DNA from: a virus
Direction: 5' to 3' (one strand)
DNA: 37,408 bases
IMG/VR virus record: IMGVR_UViG_3300044732_001049
Coordinates: 1 to 37,408 of that record
Position 1 is the stretch's first letter; each line of letters starts with the position of its first letter. Positions 1-7,801 of the stretch are shown piece after piece. The notes beneath the pieces are model-generated. The model searched no databases, was not told where the DNA came from, and saw only the letters and a program-made list of their open reading frames with translations. A program made the translations under genes and the position numbers.

Positions 1-170
1 TGAATAGGAGAAAAAGCTAATTCAATTGTACCATTAATCTCTATATAAGATTGGCGAACTGTCTTAGTTTTTAAAGCCTTTTGTATAAACAACTCAACCT
101 CTCTAAACGCACTTTTAAGTAACTCAGTAATCTTAGCATCACTATCACTAAAATCTACGTTAATATGAGC
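1..170. repeat. Terminal direct repeat, left copy
   Basis: Bases 1-170 recur at 37239-37408 with one difference (T at 44, C at 37282). Both copies lie in the same reading frame of the connector gene, so joining them gives one intact gene. This is what a circular assembly or a circularly permuted, terminally redundant phage genome looks like when linearised inside a gene. The mismatch changes Ile to Val, which suggests two variants in the sampled population. Confidence 0.95.
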
Positions 171-272
171 CTTAACTTCGGATAATGGAATTATCGTAGT
201 TACCGCAATACTATCTGTTACCACAGTTAAATCCATTCCTTGGGTTCTAACTGATTCTAATTCATAAGTCAT
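1..272 (-). CDS. Head-tail connector protein, N-terminal part (gene wraps the window ends)
   Basis: The gene starts at 272 (MTYELESVRTQ...) and runs off the left edge; it continues at 37238 and stops at 36977 on the circle, giving 177 residues. The part here reads as an acidic helical protein with the pattern PLSEVKAHINVDF followed by ITELLKSAFREVELFIQKAL. This fits the gp6-like (Phage_connect_1) head-tail connectors of HK97-type phages, which form the ring below the portal. The start ATG shares its A with the stop of the upstream 65-residue gene (TAATG), so the two are probably translationally coupled. Position among head completion genes supports the call. Confidence 0.8.
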   Translation of the reverse strand, partial: MTYELESVRTQGMDLTVVTDSIAVTTIIPLSEVKAHINVDFSDSDAKITELLKSAFREVELFIQKALKTKTVRQSYIEINGTIELAFSPI

Positions 273-469
273 TATTTCTTCTTATAAGTTGGTTTAACCG
301 CTTTATTTTCCTCAGGTTGAACTACTTCATCATTTGCAATGATTTGAACGAAATTACGAGAGTTTAAGAGGTCACCTCTTTCCTTCTCACACTTCCACTC
401 ATCACCTGGATTTCTCATAATATTTTCAGCAATATCATGAAACAATGTAATACATTTTACCGTTACCAT
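272..469 (-). CDS. Small structural-module protein, 65 aa
   Basis: The gene encodes 65 residues and lies between the major capsid and the head-tail connector genes. The pattern (V-V-K at the start, then a GDEW motif, a short charged helix and NFVQIIAND) resembles the short proteins of unknown role often found just after the capsid gene in HK97-type phages. The C-terminus is lysine-rich (KPTYKKK). It follows the terminator at 491-526, so it may be expressed by read-through at a lower level than the capsid gene. It overlaps the next start by one base (TAATG). No enzymatic motif is visible. Confidence 0.65.
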   Translation of the reverse strand: MVTVKCITLFHDIAENIMRNPGDEWKCEKERGDLLNSRNFVQIIANDEVVQPEENKAVKPTYKKK

Positions 470-490
470 CGTGTTTTAGTTTAGATTTTT

Positions 491-526
491 AAAAAATAAG
501 CCTACTGTTCTCATGGGAAGTAGGCT
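491..526 (-). terminator. Rho-independent terminator after the capsid gene
   Basis: On the minus strand AGCCTACT (526-519) pairs perfectly with AGTAGGCT (506-499) around a 12-nt loop, and a run of T follows (the A-rich stretch 497-491). It sits 26 bases after the major capsid stop and before the 65-aa gene. It probably trims the capsid transcript while letting some read-through continue into the connector and tail genes. Confidence 0.85.
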
Positions 527-551
527 CATTATACAATACATTAAATTATAA

Positions 552-1733
552 CTATGAAGTTGCGAAAGAACCTTTCAACATTGCGTTAGCAAAGTAGATT
601 GGTAATGCGATAGACTCCTCAACACGAACAGTTACCAAGTTCTTAGTGAAGTTATCACCATCTTCGTAAGCAAATTCAGTCATGATGTTATCTTCGAACA
701 ACAACTCAGCAGCCTTATTGAAATCTCCAACCATAAATGTGTTAGCAGTTACAATGTCAGAAGAAATGATAGGCACACCTGCAATAGTCATACGTTGGCC
801 AGTCAACAATGATGGGTGAGAGTAACCTGCACCTGACTCTTTGTTGATTAACAATTCCATCTCATCAATAGGGTTAACCATGATAGCAGATGGAGTGTAA
901 CGCAATGCTTTCAATTGAGCAATTGAGTTAGCTAATTTATCCCAACGATTAGAAGCGATAGTTACAGTTCCTGATGGAGTGTAAGTAGAAGCTGACTCAT
1001 AAAGACCTGCGAAAGGAGAAGTTCCTGCGTAGTCATACAAGTTAGTATCTTCCACGTTTAACAAATCGTTAACCATTTGAGTAGAAACAAATGATTGCAA
1101 CCATACCAAACGAGATAACATTTGCTTAGAAATCTTTGCGTAAGCAGCAATAGTCTTAGGAGTTACCTCAGAGATAGTGAAGTCATAATCAACTTGTGCC
1201 TTAGATGAACCTTCAGTTTGGATAGCAGGGCCACCTTCTGAACCAGTCTTCTTAGCAAACTTGAATACACCATTCTGCTCGATAGTAGATGTACGCAAGA
1301 TGTCACGCAAGTGAATAGTACGGAAAGGGTCAGTCAAGATTACGTTAGATAATCCTGCGATTTTAGAAGCCCAATCAGAACCGATGTTAGCAGTAAGGTT
1401 CATATCACCTACGGCTTTCAAATTCATTCCGAATGCTGCATCTCTACGTTGTCCCAAAGCCTTGAATTTATCAGCATTAGCTTCGAAAGCCTTAGCCAAC
1501 ATATCCTCTTTCTTAGCAGGGTTGTTGTTCTTAGCATCTAAGATAAAGTCAGTCATTGACTTCTCAACAGTTCCTAATTTCTCCTCGAAAGAAGCTAAAC
1601 GAGAACCTGCGTTCTTAGTCTCATTGATTAAGTCTTCAAGACCTAATCCTTCCATCTCACGACCAACACCTTTTTGAATCATTTCGTTGATGTCGGATTT
1701 TACCTCCTCAACAATTTTTTTAATATCCTCCAT
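552..1733 (-). CDS. Major capsid protein, HK97 fold
   Basis: This 393-residue protein has the two-part layout of HK97-family capsid proteins. An N-terminal, mostly coiled-coil region (about residues 1-95, rich in E, K and L) resembles the delta or scaffold domain that is removed during maturation. The folded shell domain follows from about residue 115, with the typical opening LSNVILTDPFRTIHLRDIL. The last third contains the usual beta-rich axial and peripheral domains. It is encoded directly after the prohead protease that would cut off the delta region. Start and upstream stop overlap as TAATG. A strong terminator follows at 491-526. Confidence 0.93.
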   Translation of the reverse strand: MEDIKKIVEEVKSDINEMIQKGVGREMEGLGLEDLINETKNAGSRLASFEEKLGTVEKSMTDFILDAKNNNPAKKEDMLAKAFEANADKFKALGQRRDAAFGMNLKAVGDMNLTANIGSDWASKIAGLSNVILTDPFRTIHLRDILRTSTIEQNGVFKFAKKTGSEGGPAIQTEGSSKAQVDYDFTISEVTPKTIAAYAKISKQMLSRLVWLQSFVSTQMVNDLLNVEDTNLYDYAGTSPFAGLYESASTYTPSGTVTIASNRWDKLANSIAQLKALRYTPSAIMVNPIDEMELLINKESGAGYSHPSLLTGQRMTIAGVPIISSDIVTANTFMVGDFNKAAELLFEDNIMTEFAYEDGDNFTKNLVTVRVEESIALPIYFANAMLKGSFATS

Positions 1734-2458
1734 TATTTAAACGAGTTTTTAAGTTGTAATAAAAATTCTATTTGGTTTTTGCGTTCAATCTCCGCTGGGT
1801 CAATAATCTCAGGAGTGGGTTCATTCGACTCCCTCTTTTCATCGACTAACTTCAACATTTCCGACTTTATAAAGTTATACTCTATTTCTAACAATTCATA
1901 AGTTTCATCCTTCAAATTTCCTTTGCGGAGATTCTTATAAAGTTTATCGTATCTATCTAACAATAAGTTCTTGTCTAATGACTTCAAACCTAAGAATGGT
2001 GTGTCAGGATTTGCTGCCCACAACACCGAAGAAATTTCAAATAATTTTACTTCTTGAATTTCGTAGTAAGTATTCTTACCTTTTTCTTCAACCTTACTTT
2101 CTTTGATTGTAGAAAAACCAATTGAGTGCTGATTGATTAAACCTTCTTCATAAAGTTTTAATGTATCCTCACCTGCTTCAGTATCTACAATTCGTGCTTC
2201 AAAGTACAATCCATTACCATCTTCTTTTAATAAAGTAGGTTTACCATTGACTTTAGAAGTGTCGTGGTCGTGTAAGAACCAAATCTCGTTCTTTCCCTCT
2301 GGGCCACGTTCCTTAATGGTTTTAGTAAATGCACCAGGCATTATCATATCACCATGTAGGTCGATATTACCAAACTTAGCAGCATAACCCATTACAGTTC
2401 TGCGTTCTAAGTCTAAATCGGTAATCTCTGCAAATGATTTTATTTTATAATCTCTCAT
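1733..2458 (-). CDS. Prohead maturation protease (S78 family)
   Basis: The 241-residue protein matches the HK97 gp4-like prohead proteases (Peptidase_S78). The N-terminal half has the typical GYAAKFGNIDLHGDMIMPGA block (residues 24-43), a histidine cluster FLHDHD (61-66) and the QHSIGF motif with the likely catalytic serine at 112. A conserved LFEISSV strand lies at 140-146. The protease cleaves the capsid delta domain inside the procapsid. Residues after about 160 form a charged helical tail that may act in scaffolding or targeting. The gene has its own promoter (2476-2504) and shares a TAATG junction with the capsid gene. Confidence 0.92.
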   Translation of the reverse strand: MRDYKIKSFAEITDLDLERRTVMGYAAKFGNIDLHGDMIMPGAFTKTIKERGPEGKNEIWFLHDHDTSKVNGKPTLLKEDGNGLYFEARIVDTEAGEDTLKLYEEGLINQHSIGFSTIKESKVEEKGKNTYYEIQEVKLFEISSVLWAANPDTPFLGLKSLDKNLLLDRYDKLYKNLRKGNLKDETYELLEIEYNFIKSEMLKLVDEKRESNEPTPEIIDPAEIERKNQIEFLLQLKNSFK

Positions 2459-2475
2459 ATCGTATTCAATCTGTG

Positions 2476-2504
2476 CAAATATAATAAAAATTAATAACTA
2501 CCAA
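2476..2504 (-). promoter_or_regulatory. Bacteroidota-type promoter for protease and capsid genes
   Basis: On the minus strand TTG (2504-2502), an 18-bp spacer and TATATTTG (2483-2476) match the -33 TTG and -7 TAnnTTTG elements of the Bacteroidota primary sigma factor. It lies in the 52-bp gap between the MuF-like gene and the protease start at 2458, leaving a leader of only about ten bases. It would give extra transcription of the protease and capsid genes. Confidence 0.7.
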
Positions 2505-2510
2505 ATATTT

Positions 2511-3245
2511 CTAAATATACATCAAGCCACAACGGCAATTAACAACCTCTTGTGCAGGGGCATTACCATCACCAGGCCCACTCATTAAACTACCACCAAC
2601 TGAAAATAATTCTTTCATTCCAATTGCGGGATAGCTTGCCATTGCATTATGAGATGCTCTCTCTTTACCATCCAAGGTAACTATCCATTTCTTCTTTAAT
2701 TCTTTACCTTGCGTGTTAGCCCACACTTGACTTGATAAATTCATTATCCGTGTCATTTCAGTTCTTGCAATGGTTTGACTTCTAATAATATTCTTTTGTG
2801 TCAAATACAATGCCAATAATGTGATAACTGCGGAGGCAGGAATACCTTGAGAAACTTTATCCTCAACAAATCGTTTAATGTCATTTTTAATTGTTCCAAT
2901 AATACCAAGCACAATAAAGAACTCGGTAATATTGGCAAAGAATCCTAAAAGAAATAATAACCATGCCTCATCAAACAAATCCCCTTCAGCTTTCTTTTGG
3001 AACGAGTCTAAAAATGTACCTTGCTTTAAGCCAAACTTTTTATACACATCTTTTAAGATACTTAGCATCCACCTTTCACTAAAGTGATTAGTAATATGGA
3101 AAGTTTGTGGACTTCTTCCATCTAAACTTTTAATGTAAGCCTTTGTTTCAATGTTAAGTTTGGTTTGGATATAGGCATACATTCCTCTTTCGTTAATGTC
3201 ATGCCTTCTTCTCCAAGCAACTCGGTACATTTCCTCGTTTACCAT
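2511..3245 (-). CDS. MuF-like minor head protein
   Basis: This 244-residue protein carries the C-terminal pattern of the Phage_Mu_F (SPP1 gp7-like) family. The helix IARTEMTRIMNLSSQVWANT is followed by KKWIVTLDGKERASHNAM, a GGSLMSGPGDGNAPAQEVVN segment and the closing CRC motif (NCRCGLMYI). Such proteins bind the portal and enter the capsid as minor head components. The middle (about residues 95-150) is unusually hydrophobic, with two segments that could be membrane-like or buried helices. It follows a 46-aa membrane protein whose stop codon overlaps its start. No extra toxin or transferase domain is seen. Confidence 0.85.
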   Translation of the reverse strand: MVNEEMYRVAWRRRHDINERGMYAYIQTKLNIETKAYIKSLDGRSPQTFHITNHFSERWMLSILKDVYKKFGLKQGTFLDSFQKKAEGDLFDEAWLLFLLGFFANITEFFIVLGIIGTIKNDIKRFVEDKVSQGIPASAVITLLALYLTQKNIIRSQTIARTEMTRIMNLSSQVWANTQGKELKKKWIVTLDGKERASHNAMASYPAIGMKELFSVGGSLMSGPGDGNAPAQEVVNCRCGLMYI

Positions 3246-3379
3246 TTCTTTTGTTTGAATATCCTTTCAATCTTCCTTTTGTCAGAATCTTTTTTCTTAT
3301 CGACATAATAAGAGAATACTCCAAGCCAAAAGATGCTTGTAAGGGATGTGGTTGTGATTATGATTTCAAATATTCCCAT
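3239..3379 (-). CDS. Small single-pass membrane protein, 46 aa
   Basis: An ATG at 3379, two bases after the portal stop, opens a 46-residue frame ending at 3239. It overlaps the start of the MuF-like gene. It fills what would otherwise be a 136-bp gap. The protein has a hydrophobic N-terminal segment (EIIITTTSLTSIFWLGVFSY) and a strongly basic C-terminal half (DKKKDSDKRKIERIFKQKKW), as expected of a single-pass membrane protein with a cytoplasmic tail. The role is unknown. An alternative is a minor virion or DNA-entry protein, but nothing in the sequence decides this. Confidence 0.65.
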   Translation of the reverse strand: MGIFEIIITTTSLTSIFWLGVFSYYVDKKKDSDKRKIERIFKQKKW

Positions 3380-3381
3380 AT

Positions 3382-4755
3382 CTACTCATCTTCATCCATA
3401 ACCATTGAGCCAATCTCGGTAGGGTCTACATTTAGGCTACCTAAAGGCACTTGATTAGAACGAATATAAACTTGTTGCATAATCGGGTCATTAGTTGGCT
3501 CAAAGTCCATAAACACACGTTTCTCATCTTGTGTAAGGACACCATCTAATTTCTCAAGAATGGTTGCGGCATCTAAGAAGTTTTGCTTCATCTCAGGATA
3601 CGCATCCACATCAAACCGCAATACATATTGTGCAGGATTAATGTTTAATGGTTCAGCAAGCCAAGCCAACATTTTCTCACAAATCTTAGATTGTAATGGC
3701 ACAACGCAGTTAATAATCATTCTGCGGATAAATTGTGCCAAGTTACTCTCGGTTAAGTTATCAGCATTTAAAAGCACATAAGGATAGTGCCATAAACGAC
3801 ACAACTGCTCAGTAGATAACTTAGAGATTGCTCTAAGGTCTAATTCCAAGTTGTTAGTAGATAACTTCAAATAACCCATCTTTGAATTACTAAATGCAAT
3901 ACGACCTTTTTGCGAAGAATCATAAATCTTACCATACACCTTGTCTTGGTAATCTTGTTGTTGCACCGCATCTAAGTCTTCAACATTGTTGTCATCCTTG
4001 TACAATACCCCTACCGCACCACGAGTCTCAAAGTTCTCGATTGCTACTTCCTCACCACTATTTGCTTTTTGCAATACTCTTGAACCCGCAGTTAAAGGTG
4101 ATAATCCACGAGCAATTGTAGTTTGATTGTTGTAAGAAGGATTAAAGGTTCTAAACGATAAAAAGAATTTAGGGTCGATTGTATCTGAACCAGTAGAAAT
4201 CATTTTATAGCCTACAATCTTTCTAAAGCCATCGGTAATGATTGTATAATCAAAAGGTGGCACAACGTGGAGGCGAGCAATCTTTCCTGGGTACAACGGG
4301 TCTTCCTCAGCCCAAATTCCTACATCACCAACAAGTAAATACCAAGAAAAGATAGATTCAAAAAACTCTTTAGTAGTTTGGTATTTATTAGGCTCACGAA
4401 GTAATTTAAGAACAGGATGTTCTTCTAACTCCTTAAACTCAGACTTCTTCTTAATTGACTTAGCCTCCATGATACTTCTATCAGTAGGGCGGTTCATTAA
4501 AGCCTTGTAACGATTAACGGCACTAATTTGCATCTTTTGTGCTTGATACATTTCTAAAGGCACTTCCGTTGCACGAGAGGCAATATCACTCACAATAGCA
4601 TATACATCTACGTTCTTTTCGTAACCATCGTTGATGGCACTTCTAAAATCACCGTTGTATAGTGAGTAGGTTTGTCCACCCATGAACATCCATTGCTTTA
4701 CCGATTGTATTGCAAGTGCAGCCTTTTTGCTACCAAAAAAATCAAATACTCCCAT
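3382..4755 (-). CDS. Portal protein, HK97/lambda-like family
   Basis: The 457-residue protein fits the Phage_portal (HK97 gp3-like) family in length and pattern. The N-terminal part has the VDVYAIVSDIASRATEVPLE region (residues 49-68), followed by LEEHPVLKLLREPN and a helix with FESIFSWYLLVGDVGIW. The family signature ARGLSPL is at 215-221. The clip and crown helices follow, including an NLAQFIRRMI segment. A dodecameric ring at one capsid vertex would package DNA and anchor the tail. The gene lies two bases after the large terminase stop, as is usual. The C-terminal tail is acidic. Confidence 0.92.
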   Translation of the reverse strand: MGVFDFFGSKKAALAIQSVKQWMFMGGQTYSLYNGDFRSAINDGYEKNVDVYAIVSDIASRATEVPLEMYQAQKMQISAVNRYKALMNRPTDRSIMEAKSIKKKSEFKELEEHPVLKLLREPNKYQTTKEFFESIFSWYLLVGDVGIWAEEDPLYPGKIARLHVVPPFDYTIITDGFRKIVGYKMISTGSDTIDPKFFLSFRTFNPSYNNQTTIARGLSPLTAGSRVLQKANSGEEVAIENFETRGAVGVLYKDDNNVEDLDAVQQQDYQDKVYGKIYDSSQKGRIAFSNSKMGYLKLSTNNLELDLRAISKLSTEQLCRLWHYPYVLLNADNLTESNLAQFIRRMIINCVVPLQSKICEKMLAWLAEPLNINPAQYVLRFDVDAYPEMKQNFLDAATILEKLDGVLTQDEKRVFMDFEPTNDPIMQQVYIRSNQVPLGSLNVDPTEIGSMVMDEDE

Positions 4756-4757
4756 GT

Positions 4758-6143
4758 TTAAAATATTAATAGTTTTTTCTTTGAATACTTCGTGTACACC
4801 GCATACCTAATCGAATCTAAAGAGTGATTCCAGTCATCAATCGGTTTGTTGATAGGTTTACCTCCAACAGTCAACCATTGGTAATTGTCAATCTCTTTTT
4901 TAATGTTTTTCGACCTTCGTGTATAATACACCTCGTATTCTCTTAATTTACTAATACCAGCATTAACGGAGTCATTACCTTTAACCGCTTTCACGACTTT
5001 AAGCCCCTCTCTCCTTAATTCTTCAATTGACTTAGGGTCTGCCGAATCACAATAAATCTCATTCAATTTATCGGGATAGAGTTTAATCTTTTTAGCCAAA
5101 TCAGAATTTGTTAATCCCTTTTCGTAAATAACTTCGTCAAGATATAACTTATTTCCTAATTTAGCAATTCGCACCAATGCAGTAGGGTCATTAGAGAACC
5201 CAAAGTCAAGTCCACTAAAGATAACATCAGCATCTTTTGGAAAGAACTCACAAGGTTGCCAATCATGATAAATAAGTGACTCATAACTTGGTTTAGGGTT
5301 TTGCTGATAAAGCGACTCAAAGGTAAATGGTTGGTCTTTCTTAATCTTTAAGAGTTTCTCTAAGGAGTGCTTCTCAGGCCATAATGCCTCACCAACCTTA
5401 CGTTTATCGTAACTATTCTCCGCAGCTTCACGAATTGCAGGAAAATCAATAATTGTCCAATCATCATCTCGTTCAAGTAACCTCCCTGCTAAATCATCAT
5501 CATACCACCTCGTTTGAATAAGCACTTGTTTAGAATCATTATGAAGTCGTGTCTCAAATACATCGGTGTACCAATTCCACAATTGTTCTTTAATGATATT
5601 ACTTTGTGCCTCTTGTCTGTCTTTTAAGGGGTCATCTATGATTCCAATGTCAACCGCAGTACCAGTCAATGAGCCTCCACGACCAACTGCTTTTAAGTAA
5701 CCACCATGACCAACAGTTTGGAAAAACTCAGCAGTACGAATAGCTTCACCTTTACGTTCACTAACACGAGAATCAGGGAATAAAGCCTTAAACTCATCAC
5801 TAACTATTCTACGTTGTATCTCACCACTAAATTGTTCAGCTAAGGTGGCATTATAACTCGCTAAAGCTAACTTTAACTTAGGATTCTTGCCTAAGAGGTA
5901 TGCAGGAAAACTTCTTGTCGATAATTCAGACTTCCCGTGTTGCGGAGGCACAAATATCATCAACTTCTTGATTTTACCCTCATAAACTTTATCTAAGTGT
6001 TCCGCAATCACCTTGTGAAACCACTTCATGTCATAATCGGGTTTGATGTACTTGACAAAGTCTTTAAATGACCTCCTCGAAAGTTCCCTCATCAATATCT
6101 CGTTCTCTAATTCTTGAAAGTCTTTGTCTGATTTCTTCATCAC
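4758..6143 (-). CDS. terL: Terminase large subunit
   Basis: This 461-residue protein is the DNA-packaging motor. The ATPase domain has Walker A PPQHGKSE (66-73), Walker B IGIIDDP (167-172, acidic pair D170/D171) and a QTRW coupling motif (210-213). The C-terminal RNase H-like nuclease has acidic residues in GLDFG (D313), CDSADP (D366, D369) and DDWNHSLDSIRYA (around D443). The QHGK form of Walker A and the spacing fit the Terminase_6-type large subunits. The start at 6143 overlaps the small terminase by 80 bases. An internal ATG at 6092 would shorten the overlap without losing a domain, so the start is uncertain. Confidence 0.95.
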   Translation of the reverse strand: MMKKSDKDFQELENEILMRELSRRSFKDFVKYIKPDYDMKWFHKVIAEHLDKVYEGKIKKLMIFVPPQHGKSELSTRSFPAYLLGKNPKLKLALASYNATLAEQFSGEIQRRIVSDEFKALFPDSRVSERKGEAIRTAEFFQTVGHGGYLKAVGRGGSLTGTAVDIGIIDDPLKDRQEAQSNIIKEQLWNWYTDVFETRLHNDSKQVLIQTRWYDDDLAGRLLERDDDWTIIDFPAIREAAENSYDKRKVGEALWPEKHSLEKLLKIKKDQPFTFESLYQQNPKPSYESLIYHDWQPCEFFPKDADVIFSGLDFGFSNDPTALVRIAKLGNKLYLDEVIYEKGLTNSDLAKKIKLYPDKLNEIYCDSADPKSIEELRREGLKVVKAVKGNDSVNAGISKLREYEVYYTRRSKNIKKEIDNYQWLTVGGKPINKPIDDWNHSLDSIRYAVYTKYSKKKLLIF

Positions 6144-6537
6144 TTAATAATCTTGGGTCTAAGGTTTCTTCTCTAATTGTTACTTCGGTAGTTACTGCCT
6201 GATTGGCTTTGCCATGTTGAAACTCCAACAAGAATTGGGTATTCTTCATCTCACCATTTTTAATGTCACCTAAGATGGCATTGGCTATTACGGCAATAAA
6301 ACCAGGAGTCTGAATATCCATCGCAATCCTTTTAATCTCAGCAACACTCATTGAGTTAATTGAAGCTGCAACTGTGACAACATCACTCTTAGTTAACTTA
6401 ACATTAAACGCATCACCTACCTCATCAATCACCTTTTTAATCATTCCCTTGGGTCTCCCATTGGGATTACCACTTACACCCTTCTCAAACTTCTTTAAGT
6501 TCTTTAAGGTGTTAGGGTGTACTTTACGTTTTTCCAT
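6064..6537 (-). CDS. Terminase small subunit-like protein
   Basis: The 157-residue protein starts with a basic region containing FEKGVSGNPNGRPKG (17-31). This glycine and proline motif is typical of DUF5681-type proteins encoded directly before large terminases. The middle is helical and the end is charged. It is the first gene of the minus-strand late arm and overlaps the large terminase. By position and motif it is the DNA-recognition subunit that brings the large subunit to the packaging site. A separate pac or cos site is not recognisable. Confidence 0.75.
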   Translation of the reverse strand: MEKRKVHPNTLKNLKKFEKGVSGNPNGRPKGMIKKVIDEVGDAFNVKLTKSDVVTVAASINSMSVAEIKRIAMDIQTPGFIAVIANAILGDIKNGEMKNTQFLLEFQHGKANQAVTTEVTIREETLDPRLLSDEEIRQRLSRIRERDIDEGTFEEVI

Positions 6538-6696
6538 AATTGTAGTTGTTTAATGGTTTGGAAAAAATTCTAAATTTTTTTAATGTGGTTTTTAAAATCA
6601 AATCGTTTTTCAAATTGGGCCATCTTATTTTTCAGCTATGGTGACACTATGTATAATACTAAGTATAATATAATAATATATCTATATGTTTTCTTA

Positions 6697-6713
6697 TTTA
6701 GAATTAATCTAAA
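6697..6713. promoter_or_regulatory. Operator-like inverted repeat, site 1
   Basis: TTTAGAATTAATCTAAA: two perfect 6-bp half-sites with a 5-bp spacer, so the half-site centres are 11 bp (one helical turn) apart. It has the same TTA 5' flank as sites 2, 5 and 6. It lies on the TerS side of the control region. Confidence 0.7.
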
Positions 6714-6773
6714 CAACCTTAACTTATTGAACCTCAACCTTTTACCCAAAGTGTTCCGCCCGAAACACCCTTA

Positions 6774-6790
6774 TTTAGATTAGGTCTAAA
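6774..6790. promoter_or_regulatory. Operator-like inverted repeat, site 2
   Basis: TTTAGATTAGGTCTAAA: perfect half-sites with a 5-bp spacer of different sequence from site 1, so the arms rather than the spacer are conserved. It lies just downstream of the minus-strand -7-like box at 6806-6813, where a bound protein would block initiation or early elongation towards the terminase genes. Confidence 0.7.
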
Positions 6791-6805
6791 TAGATGTTTA
6801 CTCCG

Positions 6806-6813
6806 CAAACTTA
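6806..6813 (-). promoter_or_regulatory. Candidate -7 box for the late head genes
   Basis: On the minus strand the bases read TAAGTTTG, which fits TAnnTTTG. No clear TTG -33 element is found at the expected distance, so this may be weak or activator-dependent. It is the best match seen upstream of the terminase genes and has operator-like site 2 directly after it. Confidence 0.35.
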
Positions 6814-6963
6814 GTCAAACTTTGTAAATAACCATATCTTTTGTTGTTTTTGATTGTTGGTTTTCGATAGATGTACACAAGAATTAGTCAAAAAAGTTTG
6901 CGATTTTATTTATTCCTTCCCCACACCCAAAACACCCCCACCCCTTTTGCTCCACGACTTTTT

Positions 6964-7043
6964 GGATACAAAACGTATCCATGAATACAAAACGTAGCCA
7001 AAATAGCATCCAAGTGGGTACAATTTGAATAAGAAACGTAGTC
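6964..7043 (+). repeat. Three iteron-like 17-bp repeats
   Basis: GGATACAAAACGTATCC (6964-6980) is an inverted repeat with 6-bp arms and a 5-bp spacer. GAATACAAAACGTAGCC (6983-6999) and GAATAAGAAACGTAGTC (7027-7043) are degenerate copies in the same orientation. The first two are spaced 19 bp start to start. The core AAAACGTA and the direct orientation suggest binding sites for a second protein, either origin iterons or operators distinct from the TTTAGA family. Confidence 0.6.
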
Positions 7044-7152
7044 AAATGGCAAAACATTATGTTAAATAGATGGTAGGCTGGGGGTAGCCAAAAGGGTATT
7101 TTATCTGTTTCCTTGTTTTAAACAGGGTTTTATACCTTAATTGAATAGCTTA

Positions 7153-7169
7153 ATTAGATTGATTCTAAA
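7153..7169. promoter_or_regulatory. Operator-like inverted repeat, site 3
   Basis: ATTAGATTGATTCTAAA: one arm is perfect and the other has A for T at its outer base. The spacing is again 5 bp, and the right flank TAG is like that of site 2. Confidence 0.6.
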
Positions 7170-7231
7170 TAGCTTCATTATTGATATCCAATAAGAACAA
7201 AGAAAGAAAGACACAAAGGTAGCACTAATGC

Positions 7232-7249
7232 AATACTTTGATTTTAAGC
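7232..7249 (+). repeat. 18-bp direct repeat, left copy
   Basis: AATACTTTGATTTTAAGC occurs here and again at 10288-10305, the other non-coding stretch flanking the 7910-10060 cassette. Both copies have the same orientation. AAATAGCTT(C/T)ATTA also lies upstream of both copies, at different distances. Confidence 0.8.
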
Positions 7250-7257
7250 GAGGATAA

Positions 7258-7338
7258 TAGGTTCAAATAGGGAAACATACTACCTACCATATGAACGTGT
7301 CTTATATCGAAGATATGGTGGCAAAAAAGCGGAACCTA
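7258..7338. other. Nested stem-loop of unknown function
   Basis: TAGGTTC (7258-7264) is complementary to GAACCTA (7332-7338). Inside it, ACCATAT (7286-7292) is complementary to ATATGGT (7313-7319). Outside it, purine tract AAAGAAAGAA (starting near 7196) is complementary to TTCTTTCTTT (about 7341-7350). The arms are nested, as in one folded RNA or an extruded DNA structure. It is not a tRNA and no frame spans it. Confidence 0.45.
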
Positions 7339-7513
7339 CGTTCTTTCTTTTTCTTTTCTTTTAAGTATATGGTATTAATCACCTTTCTTTTAATGTGGTA
7401 TTACCTTGAATTGTCAAATAAGATAAATAAACGTTTACATGAACAAAGGTGAATAAGAAAGAAAGTAACCAAAGAAAGAATTACCAAAGGATATATTTAA
7501 TTCTTATTAACTC

Positions 7514-7546
7514 TATTAATATACCATTCTTAAGAATGTATTAATA
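7514..7546. repeat. 33-bp imperfect palindrome
   Basis: A perfect 14-bp palindrome, CATTCTTAAGAATG (7525-7538), is flanked by TATTAATA on both sides (7514-7521 and 7539-7546), itself a palindrome. The left side has three extra bases. The setting is very AT-rich, without T-run termination signals, so a protein-binding site or origin element is more likely than a terminator. Confidence 0.6.
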
Positions 7547-7731
7547 ACTACGTTATATTATAATAGTATAATAAGGGTATAATCATAGCTACGCTTCTTA
7601 TTCAAGAAAAAAATAACGTTTTGATTTTTATAAAAAAAACATTTTCGAAATTATTTTTTAAAAAAGTTATAAAACCCTATTAATCAGGTATTTAAACGCT
7701 AAAAAATAAATTATTTATTAATCTAATGAAA

Positions 7732-7748
7732 TTTAGAATGAATCTAAA
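7732..7748. promoter_or_regulatory. Operator-like inverted repeat, site 4
   Basis: TTTAGAATGAATCTAAA: perfect arms with a 5-bp spacer identical to that of site 5 (ATGAA). It lies 54 bp upstream of the -7-like box at 7802-7809, on the early-gene side. Confidence 0.7.
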
Positions 7749-7801
7749 TAAGCCCTATAAAATGGGTTTAAACGTTATTAAGCCCTATTTTACATGTATT
7801 T

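Noticed and set aside
6583-6783. A 66-codon plus-strand frame in the control region
   Set aside because: It overlaps two operator-like repeats, has a low-complexity Asn/Leu composition and lacks the usual leader.
6964-7043. An attP attachment site in the repeat region
   Set aside because: No integrase gene is recognisable anywhere on the circle, so there is no support for site-specific integration.
7258-7338. A second tRNA, because GGTTCAAAT resembles a T loop
   Set aside because: No acceptor stem, D arm or anticodon arm can be placed around it.
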